DNA of 64,000 bases from Streptomyces sp. GESEQ-4 (GCF_017948455.1 NZ_JAFFSU010000008.1:248001-312000), one strand, 5' to 3'; shown: positions 17,770-27,345, counted from the stretch's first letter. A program made the numbers and translations. The notes: a model not told the origin generated them from the sequence alone.

Positions 17770-19662
17770 GTGACGATTCTGGAGAGCATCCGGGAACCAC
17801 GCGACCTGAAGGCACTGTCCGAGGCGCAACTTGGCGAACTGTCCGACGAGATCAGGGAGTTCCTGGTGCACGCCGTGGCCAGGACCGGCGGTCATCTTGG
17901 GCCCAATCTGGGGGTGGTGGAACTCTCCGTCGCCCTCCACCGGGTCTTCGAGTCGCCGGTCGACCGCATCGTGTGGGACACCGGCCACCAGAGCTACGTA
18001 CACAAGTTGCTGACAGGGCGTCAGGATTTTTCCAAGCTGCGCGGCAAGGGGGGCCTCTCCGGCTACCCGTCGCGTGAGGAGTCCGAGCACGACATCGTCG
18101 AGAACAGCCACGCCTCCACCGCGCTCGGCTGGGCCGACGGGCTCGCCAAGGCCCGCCAGGTGCTGGGGGAGAAGGGGCATGTCGTCGCGGTGATCGGCGA
18201 CGGCGCGCTGACCGGCGGCATGGCCTGGGAGGCGCTGAACAACATCGCGGCCGCCAAGAACAGGCCGCTGATCATCGTCGTCAACGACAACGAGCGGTCG
18301 TACGCCCCCACCATCGGCGGCCTTGCCAACCACCTCGCCACCTTGCGCACCACCGACAGCTACGAACAGGTCCTGGCCTGGGGCAAGGACGTACTGCAGC
18401 GCACGCCGATCGTCGGCAACACCGTCTACGAGGCACTGCACGGCGCGAAGAAGGGCTTCAAGGACGCGTTCGCGCCGCAGGGCCTGTTCGAGGACCTGGG
18501 CCTGAAGTACGTCGGCCCGATCGACGGGCACGACATCGGCGCCGTCGAGTCCGCGCTGCGGCGCGCGAAACGCTTCCACGGGCCGGTGCTGGTGCACTGC
18601 CTCACCGAGAAGGGGCGCGGTTACGAACCCGCTCTCGCGCACGAGGAGGACCACTTCCACACCGTAGGTGTGATGGACCCGCTCACTTGCGAGCCGCTCG
18701 CGCCGTCCAACGGGCCGTCCTGGACCTCCGTGTTCGGCGAGGAGATCGTCAGGATCGGGGAGGAGCGGGAGGACGTCGTGGCGATCACGGCGGCCATGCT
18801 GCACCCGGTCGGGCTCGGCAAGTTCGCCGCGCGGTTCCCGGACCGGGTCTGGGACGTCGGCATCGCCGAGCAGCACGCGGCGGTGAGCGCGGCCGGGCTC
18901 GCGACCGGTGGACTGCACCCCGTCGTCGCCGTCTACGCCACCTTCCTCAACCGCGCCTTCGACCAGCTCCTGATGGACGTCGCCCTGCACCGCTGCGGCG
19001 TCACCTTCGTCCTGGACCGGGCCGGTGTGACGGGTGCCGACGGCGCCTCCCACAACGGCATGTGGGACATGTCGATCCTCCAGGTCGTGCCGGGCCTCAG
19101 GATCGCCGCGCCGCGCGACGCCGACCAGCTGCGGGCCCAGCTGCGCGAGGCGGTCGCGGTGGACGACGCGCCGACCCTCGTACGGTTCCCGAAGGAGTCG
19201 GTGGGGCCGTGCGTTCCCGCGCTCGACCGGGTCGGCGGCATCGACGTACTGCACCGAGGCGAATCGCCGGAGGTCCTGCTGGTCGCCGTCGGCGTCATGG
19301 CGCCCGTCTGCGTCCAGGCCGCCGAGCTGCTTCAGGCGCGCGGCATCGGCTGCACCGTCGTCGACCCGCGCTGGGTCAAGCCCGTCGACCCGGCGCTCCC
19401 CGGCCTCGCCGCCGAGCACCGCCTGGTCGCCGTCGTCGAGGACAACAGCCGCGCGTCCGGGGTCGGAGCGGCGGTCGCGCTGGCGCTCGGTGACGCCGAT
19501 GTCGACCTGCCCGTACGGCGGTTCGGCATCCCGGAGCAGTTCCTCGCGCACGCCAAGCGCGGCGAGGTGCTCGCCGACATCGGCCTCACGCCCGTCGAGG
19601 TCGCCGGACGGATCAGCGCGAGCCTGGCCGTCAAAGAGTCAGCCAAGGAGAAACCCGAATGA
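17770..19662 (+). CDS. dxs: 1-deoxy-D-xylulose-5-phosphate synthase
   Basis: The 630-residue thiamine-diphosphate enzyme has the [16 protein letters not shown] ThDP-binding motif near residue 145, the GHDI region, and the transketolase pyrimidine domain [15 protein letters not shown]. It makes DXP from pyruvate and glyceraldehyde-3-phosphate, the entry step of the MEP pathway. With ispG it gives the operon control over precursor flow. GTG 17770 follows GAAGGGGG. The stop overlaps hpnO by 4 nt. Confidence 0.97.
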   Translation: MTILESIREPRDLKALSEAQLGELSDEIREFLVHAVARTGGHLGPNLGVVELSVALHRVFESPVDRIVWDTGHQSYVHKLLTGRQDFSKLRGKGGLSGYPSREESEHDIVENSHASTALGWADGLAKARQVLGEKGHVVAVIGDGALTGGMAWEALNNIAAAKNRPLIIVVNDNERSYAPTIGGLANHLATLRTTDSYEQVLAWGKDVLQRTPIVGNTVYEALHGAKKGFKDAFAPQGLFEDLGLKYVGPIDGHDIGAVESALRRAKRFHGPVLVHCLTEKGRGYEPALAHEEDHFHTVGVMDPLTCEPLAPSNGPSWTSVFGEEIVRIGEEREDVVAITAAMLHPVGLGKFAARFPDRVWDVGIAEQHAAVSAAGLATGGLHPVVAVYATFLNRAFDQLLMDVALHRCGVTFVLDRAGVTGADGASHNGMWDMSILQVVPGLRIAAPRDADQLRAQLREAVAVDDAPTLVRFPKESVGPCVPALDRVGGIDVLHRGESPEVLLVAVGVMAPVCVQAAELLQARGIGCTVVDPRWVKPVDPALPGLAAEHRLVAVVEDNSRASGVGAAVALALGDADVDLPVRRFGIPEQFLAHAKRGEVLADIGLTPVEVAGRISASLAVKESAKEKPE

Positions 19663-21044
19663 CCACGGAGTTCGACCTCGGCGCACTGCTGGCCGAGCGC
19701 GGAGCCGAGCGCTACGAGCTGCACACCAAGTACCTCAACCACCAGCTCCCGCGCATGCTGCACACCATCGGCTTCGACAAGGTCTACGAGCGGGCCGAGG
19801 GCGCGTACTTCTGGGACGCGGACGGCGACGACTACCTCGACATGCTCGCCGGGTTCGGGGTGATGGGCCTGGGCCGCCATCACCCCGTCGTCCGCAAGGC
19901 GCTGCACGATGTGCTCGACGCACAGCTCGCCGACCTCACCCGCTTCGACTGCCAGCCGCTGCCGGGGCTGCTGGCCGAGCGGCTGCTCGCGCACAGCCCG
20001 CATCTGGACCGGGTGTTCTTCGGCAACAGCGGCACCGAGGCGGTCGAGACCGCGCTGAAGTTCGCCCGCCGCGCCACCGGAAAACCCCGCGTCCTGTACT
20101 GCGAGCACTCCTTCCACGGCCTGACCACCGGCTCCCTGTCCGTCAACGGCGAGGACGGCTTCCGTGACGGCTTCGCCCCGCTGCTGCCCGACACGGCCGT
20201 ACCGCTCGGTGATCTCGTCGCGCTGGCACGGGAGTTGAAGAAAGGCGACGTCGCCGCGCTGATCGTCGAGCCGATCCAGGGCAAGGGCGTCCTCGAGCCC
20301 CCGCCGGGCTATCTGCGCGCCGCCCAGGATCTGCTGCACAAGCACAAGGCGCTGCTGATCGCGGACGAGGTGCAGACCGGGCTCGGCCGGACCGGGGACT
20401 TCTACGCCTACCAGCACGAGGACGGCGTCGAACCGGACCTGGTCTGCGTCGCGAAGGCGCTCTCCGGCGGGTATGTGCCGGTGGGCGCCACGCTCGGCAA
20501 GGACTGGATCTTCAAGAAGGTCTACTCGTCGATCGACCGTGTGCTGGTGCACTCGGCGAGCTTCGGGTCCAACGCCCAGGCCATGGCGGCGGGCCTGGCC
20601 GTCCTGTCCGTCATGGAGAACGAGCAGATCGTCGCGAACGCCCGGGCCACCGGCGACCTGCTCAGGTCCCGGCTCGCGGCCCTGGTCGACAAGTACGAGC
20701 TGCTCGCCGACGTACGCGGCCGGGGCCTGATGATCGGCATCGAGTTCGGCAGGCCCAGCTCGCTGAAGCTGCGCAGCCGCTGGACCATGCTGCAGGCCGC
20801 CCGCAAGGGCCTGTTCGCGCAGATGGTGGTCGTGCCGCTGCTCCAGCGGCACCGGATCCTCACCCAGGTCTCCGGCGACCACCTTGAGGTGATCAAGCTG
20901 ATCCCGCCGCTGATCGTCGGCGAGCGGGAGGTGGACCGCTTCGTCGAGGCCTTCACGGCCGTGATGGACGACGCCCACAGCGGGGGCGGTCTGATGTGGG
21001 ACTTCGGCAAGACGCTGGTCAAGCAGGCGGTGGCCAACCGGTAG
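19659..21044 (+). CDS. hpnO: Hopanoid-associated aminotransferase HpnO (class III)
   Basis: The 461-residue PLP enzyme is of the ornithine/acetylornithine aminotransferase family. It has [16 protein letters not shown], the [13 protein letters not shown] aspartate region and the PLP lysine K266 in VAKALSGGY. HpnO produces aminobacteriohopanetriol from the hopanoid aldehyde intermediate. Length and neighbours agree with SCO6769-type proteins. It is the last enzyme of the operon; a 73-bp gap with an operator follows. Confidence 0.9.
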   Translation: MTTEFDLGALLAERGAERYELHTKYLNHQLPRMLHTIGFDKVYERAEGAYFWDADGDDYLDMLAGFGVMGLGRHHPVVRKALHDVLDAQLADLTRFDCQPLPGLLAERLLAHSPHLDRVFFGNSGTEAVETALKFARRATGKPRVLYCEHSFHGLTTGSLSVNGEDGFRDGFAPLLPDTAVPLGDLVALARELKKGDVAALIVEPIQGKGVLEPPPGYLRAAQDLLHKHKALLIADEVQTGLGRTGDFYAYQHEDGVEPDLVCVAKALSGGYVPVGATLGKDWIFKKVYSSIDRVLVHSASFGSNAQAMAAGLAVLSVMENEQIVANARATGDLLRSRLAALVDKYELLADVRGRGLMIGIEFGRPSSLKLRSRWTMLQAARKGLFAQMVVVPLLQRHRILTQVSGDHLEVIKLIPPLIVGEREVDRFVEAFTAVMDDAHSGGGLMWDFGKTLVKQAVANR

Positions 21045-21070
21045 GAGTTCGGCGCCTTGCCCTGTGGATT

Positions 21071-21105
21071 TTGTCTGTGAGGCAAGAAATTTGCCTGACA
21101 GACAA
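21071..21105. promoter_or_regulatory. Tandem operator for the XRE-cupin regulator
   Basis: Two 15-bp arms, 21071-21085 and 21091-21105, are inverted copies with one mismatch, separated by GAAAT. Each arm is itself a quasi-palindrome of the form TTG-n-CT-nnn-AG-n-CAA, and their centres are 20 bp (two helical turns) apart. This fits two regulator dimers on one face of the DNA. It lies 12 bp before the XRE-cupin gene, so autoregulation is likely. Confidence 0.65.
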
Positions 21106-21117
21106 GCCTCCGGCTGA

Positions 21118-21720
21118 ATGGAGGGCATGAGCTCTCCCGACCTGCCCGCCGTGGCGCCGCAGCTGAGAGCCCTGCGGCGCCGTGCCGCCCTCACCCTGGA
21201 GGCCGCGGCGGGCGCCGCCGGGCTGTCGCCCGCCCATCTCTCCCGGCTGGAGACCGGACAGCGCCAGCCCTCACTGCCGATGCTGCTCGCTCTGGCCCGC
21301 ATCTACGGTACGACCGTCTCGGAACTGCTCGGCGAAACGGTCGCCGACCGGGACGCCGTCGTACGCGCCGCGGACATGGAACCGACCGCGGCTGGCGGCT
21401 GGACGTACCGCCAGGCCGGGGCGCCCGGCCGCGGTATGCAGGCCCTGCGCCTGCACGTGCCGTACGGCTCGCAGGGCGACATCGTGCGGGTGCACCCCGG
21501 TGAGGAGTGGCTCTATGTGCTTCAGGGGCGGCTGCGGTTGCGCCTCGGGGACACCACGCATCTGCTCGGGCCCGGCGACAGCGCGCACTTCGACTCGCTG
21601 ACCCCGCATCGGATCGCCGCGGAGGACCGCGACGGGCTGGAGCTGCTGTTCGTCCACACCCTGCTGCAGAGCCCGACGGCCGCACTGTGCCTGGGCCCCG
21701 ACCCCGGAGTCATGCCATGA
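21118..21720 (+). CDS. XRE-family regulator with cupin sensor domain
   Basis: The 200-residue protein has an N-terminal helix-turn-helix (about residues 15-70: LRRRAALTLEAAAGAAGLSP, then HLSRLETGQRQPS) and a C-terminal cupin barrel (about 105-185; HPGEEWLYVLQGRLRL, LGPGDSAHFDS). Such proteins are ligand-responsive repressors; the effector is unknown. ATG 21118 is used; ATG 21127 is possible, but its only purine-rich site (GGAGGG) ends one base before it. It follows the hopanoid enzymes and is translationally coupled to the next small gene, so it is a candidate regulator of the operon. Confidence 0.88.
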   Translation: MEGMSSPDLPAVAPQLRALRRRAALTLEAAAGAAGLSPAHLSRLETGQRQPSLPMLLALARIYGTTVSELLGETVADRDAVVRAADMEPTAAGGWTYRQAGAPGRGMQALRLHVPYGSQGDIVRVHPGEEWLYVLQGRLRLRLGDTTHLLGPGDSAHFDSLTPHRIAAEDRDGLELLFVHTLLQSPTAALCLGPDPGVMP

Positions 21721-21839
21721 GCGACATGGAGGAGAAGTTCCCGCGCGCCCTGTGTGTGCGACTGATCATCTACCTCGTGGTGGGACACGTGTTCGCGGGC
21801 TTCGTCTACCTGCTCTTCGAGCTGGGGGCGAAGCAGTAG
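21717..21839 (+). CDS. Small single-pass membrane protein of hopanoid locus
   Basis: The 40-residue protein has a charged N-terminus (MSDMEEKFPRALCVR), one hydrophobic helix (about residues 16-35: LIIYLVVGHVFAGFVYLLF) and a short ELGAKQ tail. ATG 21717 overlaps the regulator stop (ATGA). A small hydrophobic protein at this place is a conserved feature of Streptomyces hopanoid loci (SCO6771-like). Its function is unknown; interaction with the regulator or a hopanoid enzyme is only a guess. Confidence 0.8.
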   Translation: MSDMEEKFPRALCVRLIIYLVVGHVFAGFVYLLFELGAKQ

Positions 21840-21848
21840 CCGGAGGCT

Positions 21849-22646
21849 CTAGCCGAGGAGGCGCTCGCGCAGCCGCTCGCGGGTCTCGGGGGTGACCGCG
21901 AGGCCCTGTTCCAGGTAGGCGTCGACGCCGCCCCAGGTGGACTCGATGGTCTCGAAGGCCGCGGTGAGGTATTCGGCGCGGGCGTCGAAGAGGGGATTGA
22001 GCAGTTCCATGACCTCGGGGGAGTAGGTGGAGGCCGAGCTGCCGCTGCGGTGGACCTTGTAGCGGCGGTGCTTGGCGTTCGACTCCAGGTAGTCCGCCAC
22101 GATCGCCTCGCGCTCGACGCCCACGGCGAGCAGCGTCACGGCTATGGAGAGGCCGGCGCGGTCCTTGCCGGCCGCGCAGTGCATCAGGGCGGGGACGCTG
22201 TCCTCGGCGAGCGCGTGCAGCACGCGGGAGTGCTCGGCGGTGCGCTCCTTGATGATCGTGCGGTACGAGGTGATCATCCGGTGCGCGGCCTTGCCGTCGG
22301 CGAGGATCGAGCGCAGCTGGTCGATGTCGCCGTCGCGGACCATCTTCCAGAACTCGGCGCCGTCCGCCGGGTCGCTCAGCGGAAGGTTCACATTCCGCAC
22401 GCCGGGCAGCTCGACGTCCGGGCCCTCCAGCTTCTGGTCGGCCGCGTTGCGGAAGTCGAAGATCGTGTGCACGCCGAGCGAGCCGAGAAACGCCGCGTCC
22501 TCCTCGGTCGCGTGCGCGAGATGCCCGCTGCGGTACAGCACGCCCTGTCGCACCCGTCGTCCGTCCACAGTCGGCAGTCCGCCCACGTCACGGAAGTTGC
22601 GCACGCGGGCCAGCTCCGGCTCGGTCGACGGGATCTGCTGCGTCAC
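21849..22646 (-). CDS. Tyrosine/serine protein phosphatase (PTP-like)
   Basis: The 265-residue protein carries the phosphatase P-loop CAAGKDR in HCAAGKDRAGL, where cysteine is the nucleophile and arginine binds phosphate. It also has the NFRDVGG start typical of the PtpB/DSPc-like family of Actinobacteria and Firmicutes. It probably removes phosphate from proteins or phosphoinositide-like lipids in the cytosol; the substrate is unknown. GTG 22646 is preceded on the minus strand by GGGAGGGGAG. It is convergent with the hopanoid operon (9-bp gap) and divergent from the galactosidase. The frame stays open far upstream, antisense to the galactosidase; only this part is protein-like. Confidence 0.9.
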   Translation of the reverse strand: MTQQIPSTEPELARVRNFRDVGGLPTVDGRRVRQGVLYRSGHLAHATEEDAAFLGSLGVHTIFDFRNAADQKLEGPDVELPGVRNVNLPLSDPADGAEFWKMVRDGDIDQLRSILADGKAAHRMITSYRTIIKERTAEHSRVLHALAEDSVPALMHCAAGKDRAGLSIAVTLLAVGVEREAIVADYLESNAKHRRYKVHRSGSSASTYSPEVMELLNPLFDARAEYLTAAFETIESTWGGVDAYLEQGLAVTPETRERLRERLLG

Positions 22647-22817
22647 GGGGGCTCCCCTCCCAGTCGGCTTCGTCGGCGCGGCTCGTCGACGGGCACGCCC
22701 TCGACGATACGACATGGATTCCTGGGGCAATGAGTTGTCCACAGGCGTTGTCCCGGGGTTCACGGACATAGATGATGTTGGTACTTGAGTGCACCTGTTC
22801 GGAACTGTGGAGACGTG

Positions 22818-24887
22818 ATGCTGGAAATTTCCGAGAATGGCCGTACGTGGCTCCTGACCGGGCCGACCAGCGGTTACGCCATCCATCTCACCGACGACCA
22901 CGAGCTGCTGCACCTGCACTGGGGCCCGCGGATCACGCTCGCCGACGCCGAGGCCCTCGCCGTCCGTCCGCTGCCGGACTACCGGCCCTTCGAGGCCCCG
23001 CTCGACGGACACGAGGAGTACCCCGTCGAGGGCGGCCCCCGCTTCGCCCGGCCCGCCCTCTCCGTACGCACCGAAGAGCGGCGCGGCACCGAGTGGCACT
23101 TCGAGGCGTACGAAGCCGAGGGCGACGCGCTGTGGCTGCGGTTCCGCGACGGCGGCCTGGCCGTCACGCTGCACTACCGGATGCGCGACGACGTCGTGGA
23201 GCGCTGGGTGACCCTCGGCAACGAAGGGCCGGAGGTCGAGCTGCTGCGGGCCGACTCCGCGACCTGGACCCTGCCCGAGCGCGACGGCTGGCGGCTCTCC
23301 CAGCTGCACGGCCGCTGGGCCGCGGAGTCCCGGCTCGTGCGCTCCGACCTCACCTACGGTGAGAAGGTCATCGGCAGCCGCCGCGGACATACCGGACATC
23401 AGCATCTGCCCTGGGTGGCGCTGGACACCGACGCGACCGAGGAGCGCGGCGAGGTCTACGGCTGTGCGCTCGGCTGGTCCGGGTCCTGGCGGATCGCCGT
23501 GGCCCAACTCGCCGACGCGCGCGTGCAGATCACCGGCGGCGCCGGACACGACGACTCGGGCCTGCTGCGACTGGCGGCGGGCGAGTCGTTCACGACCCCC
23601 GTCTTCGCCGGCCTGTGGAGCGACGGCGGCTACGGCGGGGCGAGCCGCGCCTGGCACGCGTACCAGCGGACGTATGTCATTCCGGACGCGAGCGAGGACC
23701 GGCCGGTGCTCTTCAACTCCTGGGAGGCCACCGAGTTCGAGATCTCCGAGGAGCAGCAGCGGGCTCTGGCGCGGCGGGCCGCGGACATGGGCGTGGAGCT
23801 GTTCGTGGTCGACGACGGCTGGTTCGGGGCGCGGACCAGCGACCGGGCCGGGCTCGGCGACTGGACACCCAACCCCGACCGCTTCCCCGGCGGGCTCAAG
23901 CCGCTCGCGGACCACGTGCACGGTCTCGGTATGCAATTCGGTATCTGGGTCGAGCCCGAAATGGTCAATCCGGACAGCGATCTGTATCGCGCCCACCCTG
24001 AATGGGTGCAGCATCAAATCGGGCGCAAGCGGACGGAATTCCGCAATCAGCTCGTACTGAACCTCGCCCGCGAGGACGTTCAGGAGTACCTCTGGGAGCG
24101 GCTCGACACGCTCCTCTCCAGTGCCCCGATCGACTATGTGAAGTGGGACTTCAACCGCTGCTTCACCGACGCGGGCTGGCCGGGAGAGGCGTATCCGCAG
24201 CGGTTGTGGGTCGACCATGTGCGTGCGCTGTACGGCCTGTTGGACCGGCTGCGGGACGCGCACCCCGGCGTCGCCTTCGAGTCCTGCTCGGGCGGCGGCG
24301 GCCGGATCGACCTCGGGATCATGAGCCGTACGGATCAGGTGTGGACCTCGGACAACACCGACCCGCTCGACCGGCTCGCCATCCAGCACGGCTTCAGCCA
24401 GGTCCACCCCGCGCGCGTGATGGCGGCCTGGGTCACCGACAGCCCGAACGCCATGCTCAACGGTCGGGTCAGTTCGCTGCGCTTCCGGTTCGTGAGCGCC
24501 ATGGCCGGGGTGCTCGGGGTCGGCGGTGACCTCACCGAGTGGACGGACGACGAGCTGGCCGAGGCCCGGAAGTGGGTGGGTCTGTACAAGGAGATCCGGC
24601 CCCTCGTGCAGCGCGGCGACCTCTACCGGCTGCGGCCCCCGCAGGGCGGGCTGAGTGCGGTGCAGTACGTGCTCGGCGACGAGGCCGTCGTCCTCGCCTG
24701 GCTCGAGGCGCAGCGTTACGGCGAGCCCGTTCCGGCGCTGCGGCTGCGCGGCTTGGACCCGACAGCGTCGTATGAATGCCGCGAAACGGGCGAAGTTCAC
24801 CGGGGTGCGGTTTTGCTGCATCACGGGCTGCGTGCGGGGCTGCGTGGTGACCTCGATGCGACAGTTCTCCGCCTGCGTCGCATCTGA
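22818..24887 (+). CDS. Alpha-galactosidase, glycoside hydrolase family 36
   Basis: The 689-residue enzyme has a GH36 beta-sandwich N-terminus and a (beta/alpha)8 barrel containing VVDDGWFG, the nucleophile aspartate in YVKWDFNR, CSGGGGRID, and the acid/base aspartate in TSDNTDPLDR. It cleaves terminal alpha-1,6-galactosides such as melibiose or raffinose. No signal peptide is visible, so it acts in the cytosol on imported sugars. ATG 22818 has GGAGA upstream; a TTG 33 nt earlier is possible. It stands alone, with no transporter in the window. Confidence 0.93.
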   Translation: MLEISENGRTWLLTGPTSGYAIHLTDDHELLHLHWGPRITLADAEALAVRPLPDYRPFEAPLDGHEEYPVEGGPRFARPALSVRTEERRGTEWHFEAYEAEGDALWLRFRDGGLAVTLHYRMRDDVVERWVTLGNEGPEVELLRADSATWTLPERDGWRLSQLHGRWAAESRLVRSDLTYGEKVIGSRRGHTGHQHLPWVALDTDATEERGEVYGCALGWSGSWRIAVAQLADARVQITGGAGHDDSGLLRLAAGESFTTPVFAGLWSDGGYGGASRAWHAYQRTYVIPDASEDRPVLFNSWEATEFEISEEQQRALARRAADMGVELFVVDDGWFGARTSDRAGLGDWTPNPDRFPGGLKPLADHVHGLGMQFGIWVEPEMVNPDSDLYRAHPEWVQHQIGRKRTEFRNQLVLNLAREDVQEYLWERLDTLLSSAPIDYVKWDFNRCFTDAGWPGEAYPQRLWVDHVRALYGLLDRLRDAHPGVAFESCSGGGGRIDLGIMSRTDQVWTSDNTDPLDRLAIQHGFSQVHPARVMAAWVTDSPNAMLNGRVSSLRFRFVSAMAGVLGVGGDLTEWTDDELAEARKWVGLYKEIRPLVQRGDLYRLRPPQGGLSAVQYVLGDEAVVLAWLEAQRYGEPVPALRLRGLDPTASYECRETGEVHRGAVLLHHGLRAGLRGDLDATVLRLRRI

Positions 24888-25127
24888 GTGATCTGTCCGA
24901 ATTAGGATCTTCATTCCAACTCGGTCTGGAATAAAGCCTCCTGGGGTGAAGCTGCGTGAGCAGCGTCATATTCGTGACCGAGCGTTGTCCGTCATGTTCA
25001 CGTAATTCACGTGTTTTTCCAGGGGATTGAATCCGTCGACAGGGACGGAATTCACGGAGGGTGACTGGGTTTTCTCACAAGGGATCAAGAGAAACGCACG
25101 ACCGTGGAACCTCTTGCTTGTCCCTTT

Positions 25128-25336
25128 GCGTCTTGGTCGCTTACGTTCGCCACCAATCCGGACGGACGCCCAATCCTGCCGCCGCCCGGAGACCGCTCAA
25201 CTCACCCGTGAACGGCAGGAGCGGGGGACCCACAGGTACAACCGCCTGTTCCGGTCTCCGGAACGGCTAGGGGTTAAGTCGCCACCGCGCGGCCGGACAT
25301 CTCCAGTCCGCACCCGACAGCTCACCTCGTAGGCGC
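25128..25336 (+). promoter_or_regulatory. ydaO/yuaA-type c-di-AMP riboswitch
   Basis: The leader of the M23 peptidase gene contains the conserved ydaO elements: GGTCGCTTACGTTCGCCACC at the 5' side, CCCAATCCTGCCG, GGGGGACCCACAGGTA, GGGGTTAAGTCGCC and the 3' CCCGACAGCTCACCTCGTAGG. The aptamer binds cyclic di-AMP and usually turns expression off. In Streptomyces it precedes genes for cell-wall hydrolases (rpfA and LysM/M23 genes). Coordinates are approximate. The remaining part of the 465-bp gap (24888-25127) should hold the promoter; it contains a repeated TTCACGT near 24999 but no box I would assign. Confidence 0.85.
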
Positions 25337-25352
25337 CGGAGAGGAATTCGTC

Positions 25353-26324
25353 ATGCCCGCGAAGGGTAAGCACCGCCGTCCCAAGAGCCAGCGCTTCACT
25401 CGCTCGATCGCCGTCGCCGGAACCGGTGGCGCCGCGCTCGCCCTCCCGCTCCTGGGGGCCACCGGAGCGCATGCCGCTCCCGCAAAGTCGGTTTCGGAAA
25501 AGGCCGTTCAGTCCGTTCCGAAGACCGAAAAGAAGGCCGCAGAGAAGACCGCCGCCGCGAAGACTTCGGGTGTGCGGACCTATTCGGTGCGGGCCGGTGA
25601 CTACCTCTCCAAGATCGCCGACGAGCAGAATGTCAGCGGTGGCTGGCAGAAGCTCTATGCGGACAACCGTGAGGCCGTCGGCTCCGACCCGGCGCTGATC
25701 CACCCCGGTCTGAAGCTCTCGATCGGCAAGAAGGCCACGACTGGTTCCGCCAAGTCGTCGTCCTCTTCGTCGGATTCGCCTTCTCCGTCCTCTTCTTCGC
25801 CGAAGTCGTCCGGTTCTTCTGATTCGTCCGCTTCTGGTGCGTCTGCTTCCGGTTCGTCGAAGTCGTCCTCGAACACGGCGACCACCCAGTCCTCCGACAC
25901 CACGAGCACGGCCGGCGGCTTCGCCCTCCCCGTGGCCGGTGCCAGTATCGGTACCCCGTACCGCATGTCGGGCAGCATGTGGTCCAGCGGCTACCACACC
26001 GGCGTCGACTTCGCCGCCCCGACCGGCACTCCGCTCAAGGCCGTCGGCGCGGGCACGGTCGTCTCCGCGGGCTGGGCCGGCGCGTACGGCAACGAGGTCG
26101 TCATCAAGCTGGCCGACGGCCACTACGCGCAGTACGCCCACCTGTCCTCGCTCTCCGTCTCCAGCGGCCAGAGCGTGACCGCGGGCCAGCAGATAGGCCT
26201 CTCCGGCTCGACCGGCAACTCGACCGGGCCGCACCTGCACTTCGAGATCCGCACGACCCCGAATTACGGCTCGGACGTCGACCCCGTCGCCTACCTCCGC
26301 TCGAAGGGCGTCTCCATCGGCTGA
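25353..26324 (+). CDS. Secreted LysM / M23 peptidase (cell-wall hydrolase)
   Basis: The 323-residue protein has a signal peptide with a long basic n-region, cleaved near AHA-AP (residue 41). A LysM domain follows (about 72-125; YSVRAGDYLSKIADEQ), then a serine-rich linker (about 130-190), then the lysostaphin-type M23 domain. The zinc motifs of the last are HTGVD and HLHFE. It should bind peptidoglycan and cut peptide cross-bridges outside the cell. The ribosome-binding site GGAGAGG lies between the riboswitch and ATG 25353, so riboswitch folding can control expression. A strong terminator follows. It is relevant to growth or spore germination by analogy with other ydaO-controlled Streptomyces genes. 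Confidence 0.93.
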   Translation: MPAKGKHRRPKSQRFTRSIAVAGTGGAALALPLLGATGAHAAPAKSVSEKAVQSVPKTEKKAAEKTAAAKTSGVRTYSVRAGDYLSKIADEQNVSGGWQKLYADNREAVGSDPALIHPGLKLSIGKKATTGSAKSSSSSSDSPSPSSSSPKSSGSSDSSASGASASGSSKSSSNTATTQSSDTTSTAGGFALPVAGASIGTPYRMSGSMWSSGYHTGVDFAAPTGTPLKAVGAGTVVSAGWAGAYGNEVVIKLADGHYAQYAHLSSLSVSSGQSVTAGQQIGLSGSTGNSTGPHLHFEIRTTPNYGSDVDPVAYLRSKGVSIG

Positions 26325-26352
26325 CACCCGGCGCATGAAGCGGCCCCCACGC

Positions 26353-26394
26353 CACCGAAGGCCGGATCCCGATCCCCGGGTCCGGCCTTCGGTG
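26353..26394 (+). terminator. Intrinsic terminator after the M23 gene
   Basis: A perfect 14-bp stem (26353-26366 with 26381-26394, CACCGAAGGCCGGA arm) surrounds a 14-nt loop that can itself pair CCC/GGG. It sits 29 bp after the stop codon. There is no U-run, as usual for this group. Confidence 0.8.
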
Positions 26395-26433
26395 TCGGCC
26401 GTGCGGGAATCCCGGTCGGGACGTATTCCTGAG

Positions 26434-26462
26434 TTGGCGAACACTTTAGGAGTGGCTTATCT
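26434..26462 (+). promoter_or_regulatory. Possible sigma-70-type promoter for the SGNH hydrolase
   Basis: TTGGCG (26434-26439) and TTATCT (26457-26462) are separated by 17 bp, 65 bp upstream of the GTG. The -35 is good and the -10 moderate. It lies directly after the terminator of the previous gene, where a promoter is expected. Confidence 0.4.
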
Positions 26463-26526
26463 CACCGTCCGTCAACCCTTTCCTACGGTCGCGTAGCTCA
26501 CATCGGAAGGTGAATCATAGGCCGAT

Positions 26527-27345
26527 GTGGCAGACGATTCGAAGAATGACATCAGATCAGTGATCGGGTCGTACGTGGCGGTGGGGGACAGCTTCACCGA
26601 GGGCGTCGGCGACCCCGGCCCCGACGGGGCGTTCGTCGGCTGGGCCGACCGATTCGCGGTACTGCTCGCGGACCGGCGGCCGGAGGGCGACTTCGAGTAC
26701 ACCAACCTTGCCGTGCGCGGCAAACTCCTCGACCAGATCGTGGCCGACCAACTCACGCGGGCCGTCGAACTCGCCCCGGACCTGGTCTCGTTCTGCGCGG
26801 GCGGCAACGACATCCTCCGGCCCGGAACCGACCCCGACGAGGTCGCCGAGCGCTTCGAGCGGGCGATCGTCCAACTCACCTCGGCCGTCGGCACCGTCAT
26901 GGTGACGACCGGCTTCGACACCCGGGGCGTCCCGGTGCTGAAGCATCTGCGCGGCAAGATCGCCACGTACAACGGACATGTCCGGGCCATCGCCGACCGG
27001 TACGGCTGCCCGGTGCTCGACCTGTGGTCCCTGAAGGCCATTCAGGACCGGCGGGCCTGGGACGGCGACCGGCTCCACCTTTCGGCCGAGGGGCACACGC
27101 GCGTGGCGCTGCGCGCGGGCCAGGTCCTCGGCCTGGAGATCCCGGCCGACCCCGAGCAACCCTGGCCCCCGCTGCCGCCGCGCGGCACCCTCGAGGTGCG
27201 GCGGGACGACGTCCACTGGGCGCGCGAGTATCTGGTGCCGTGGATCGGGCGGCGGTTGCGCGGGGAGTCGTCGGGTGACCATGTGACGGCGAAGGGCACG
27301 CTGTCGCCGGACGACATCAAGGAGCGGATCGCGTCCGTGGCTTGA
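26527..27345 (+). CDS. SGNH/GDSL-type esterase
   Basis: The 272-residue hydrolase has block I VAVGDSFTEG (serine nucleophile), block III GGNDI and block V DGDRLHLS with the Asp-x-x-His pair. There is no signal peptide, so it is cytosolic. Family members remove acyl or acetyl groups from lipids or sugars; the substrate is unknown. GTG 26527 is preceded by GGAAGGTGA at a rather long 13 nt. It ends 35 bp from the convergent TetR gene. Confidence 0.88.
   Translation: MADDSKNDIRSVIGSYVAVGDSFTEGVGDPGPDGAFVGWADRFAVLLADRRPEGDFEYTNLAVRGKLLDQIVADQLTRAVELAPDLVSFCAGGNDILRPGTDPDEVAERFERAIVQLTSAVGTVMVTTGFDTRGVPVLKHLRGKIATYNGHVRAIADRYGCPVLDLWSLKAIQDRRAWDGDRLHLSAEGHTRVALRAGQVLGLEIPADPEQPWPPLPPRGTLEVRRDDVHWAREYLVPWIGRRLRGESSGDHVTAKGTLSPDDIKERIASVA

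Noticed and set aside
21849-24914. A 1021-residue open frame on the minus strand
   Set aside because: Only the part to 22646 is phosphatase-like. The rest is antisense to the alpha-galactosidase and reflects GC-rich codon bias.
25027-25332. A 101-residue frame before the M23 gene
   Set aside because: It lies over the riboswitch, has no protein-like composition and ends in the conserved aptamer 3' part.
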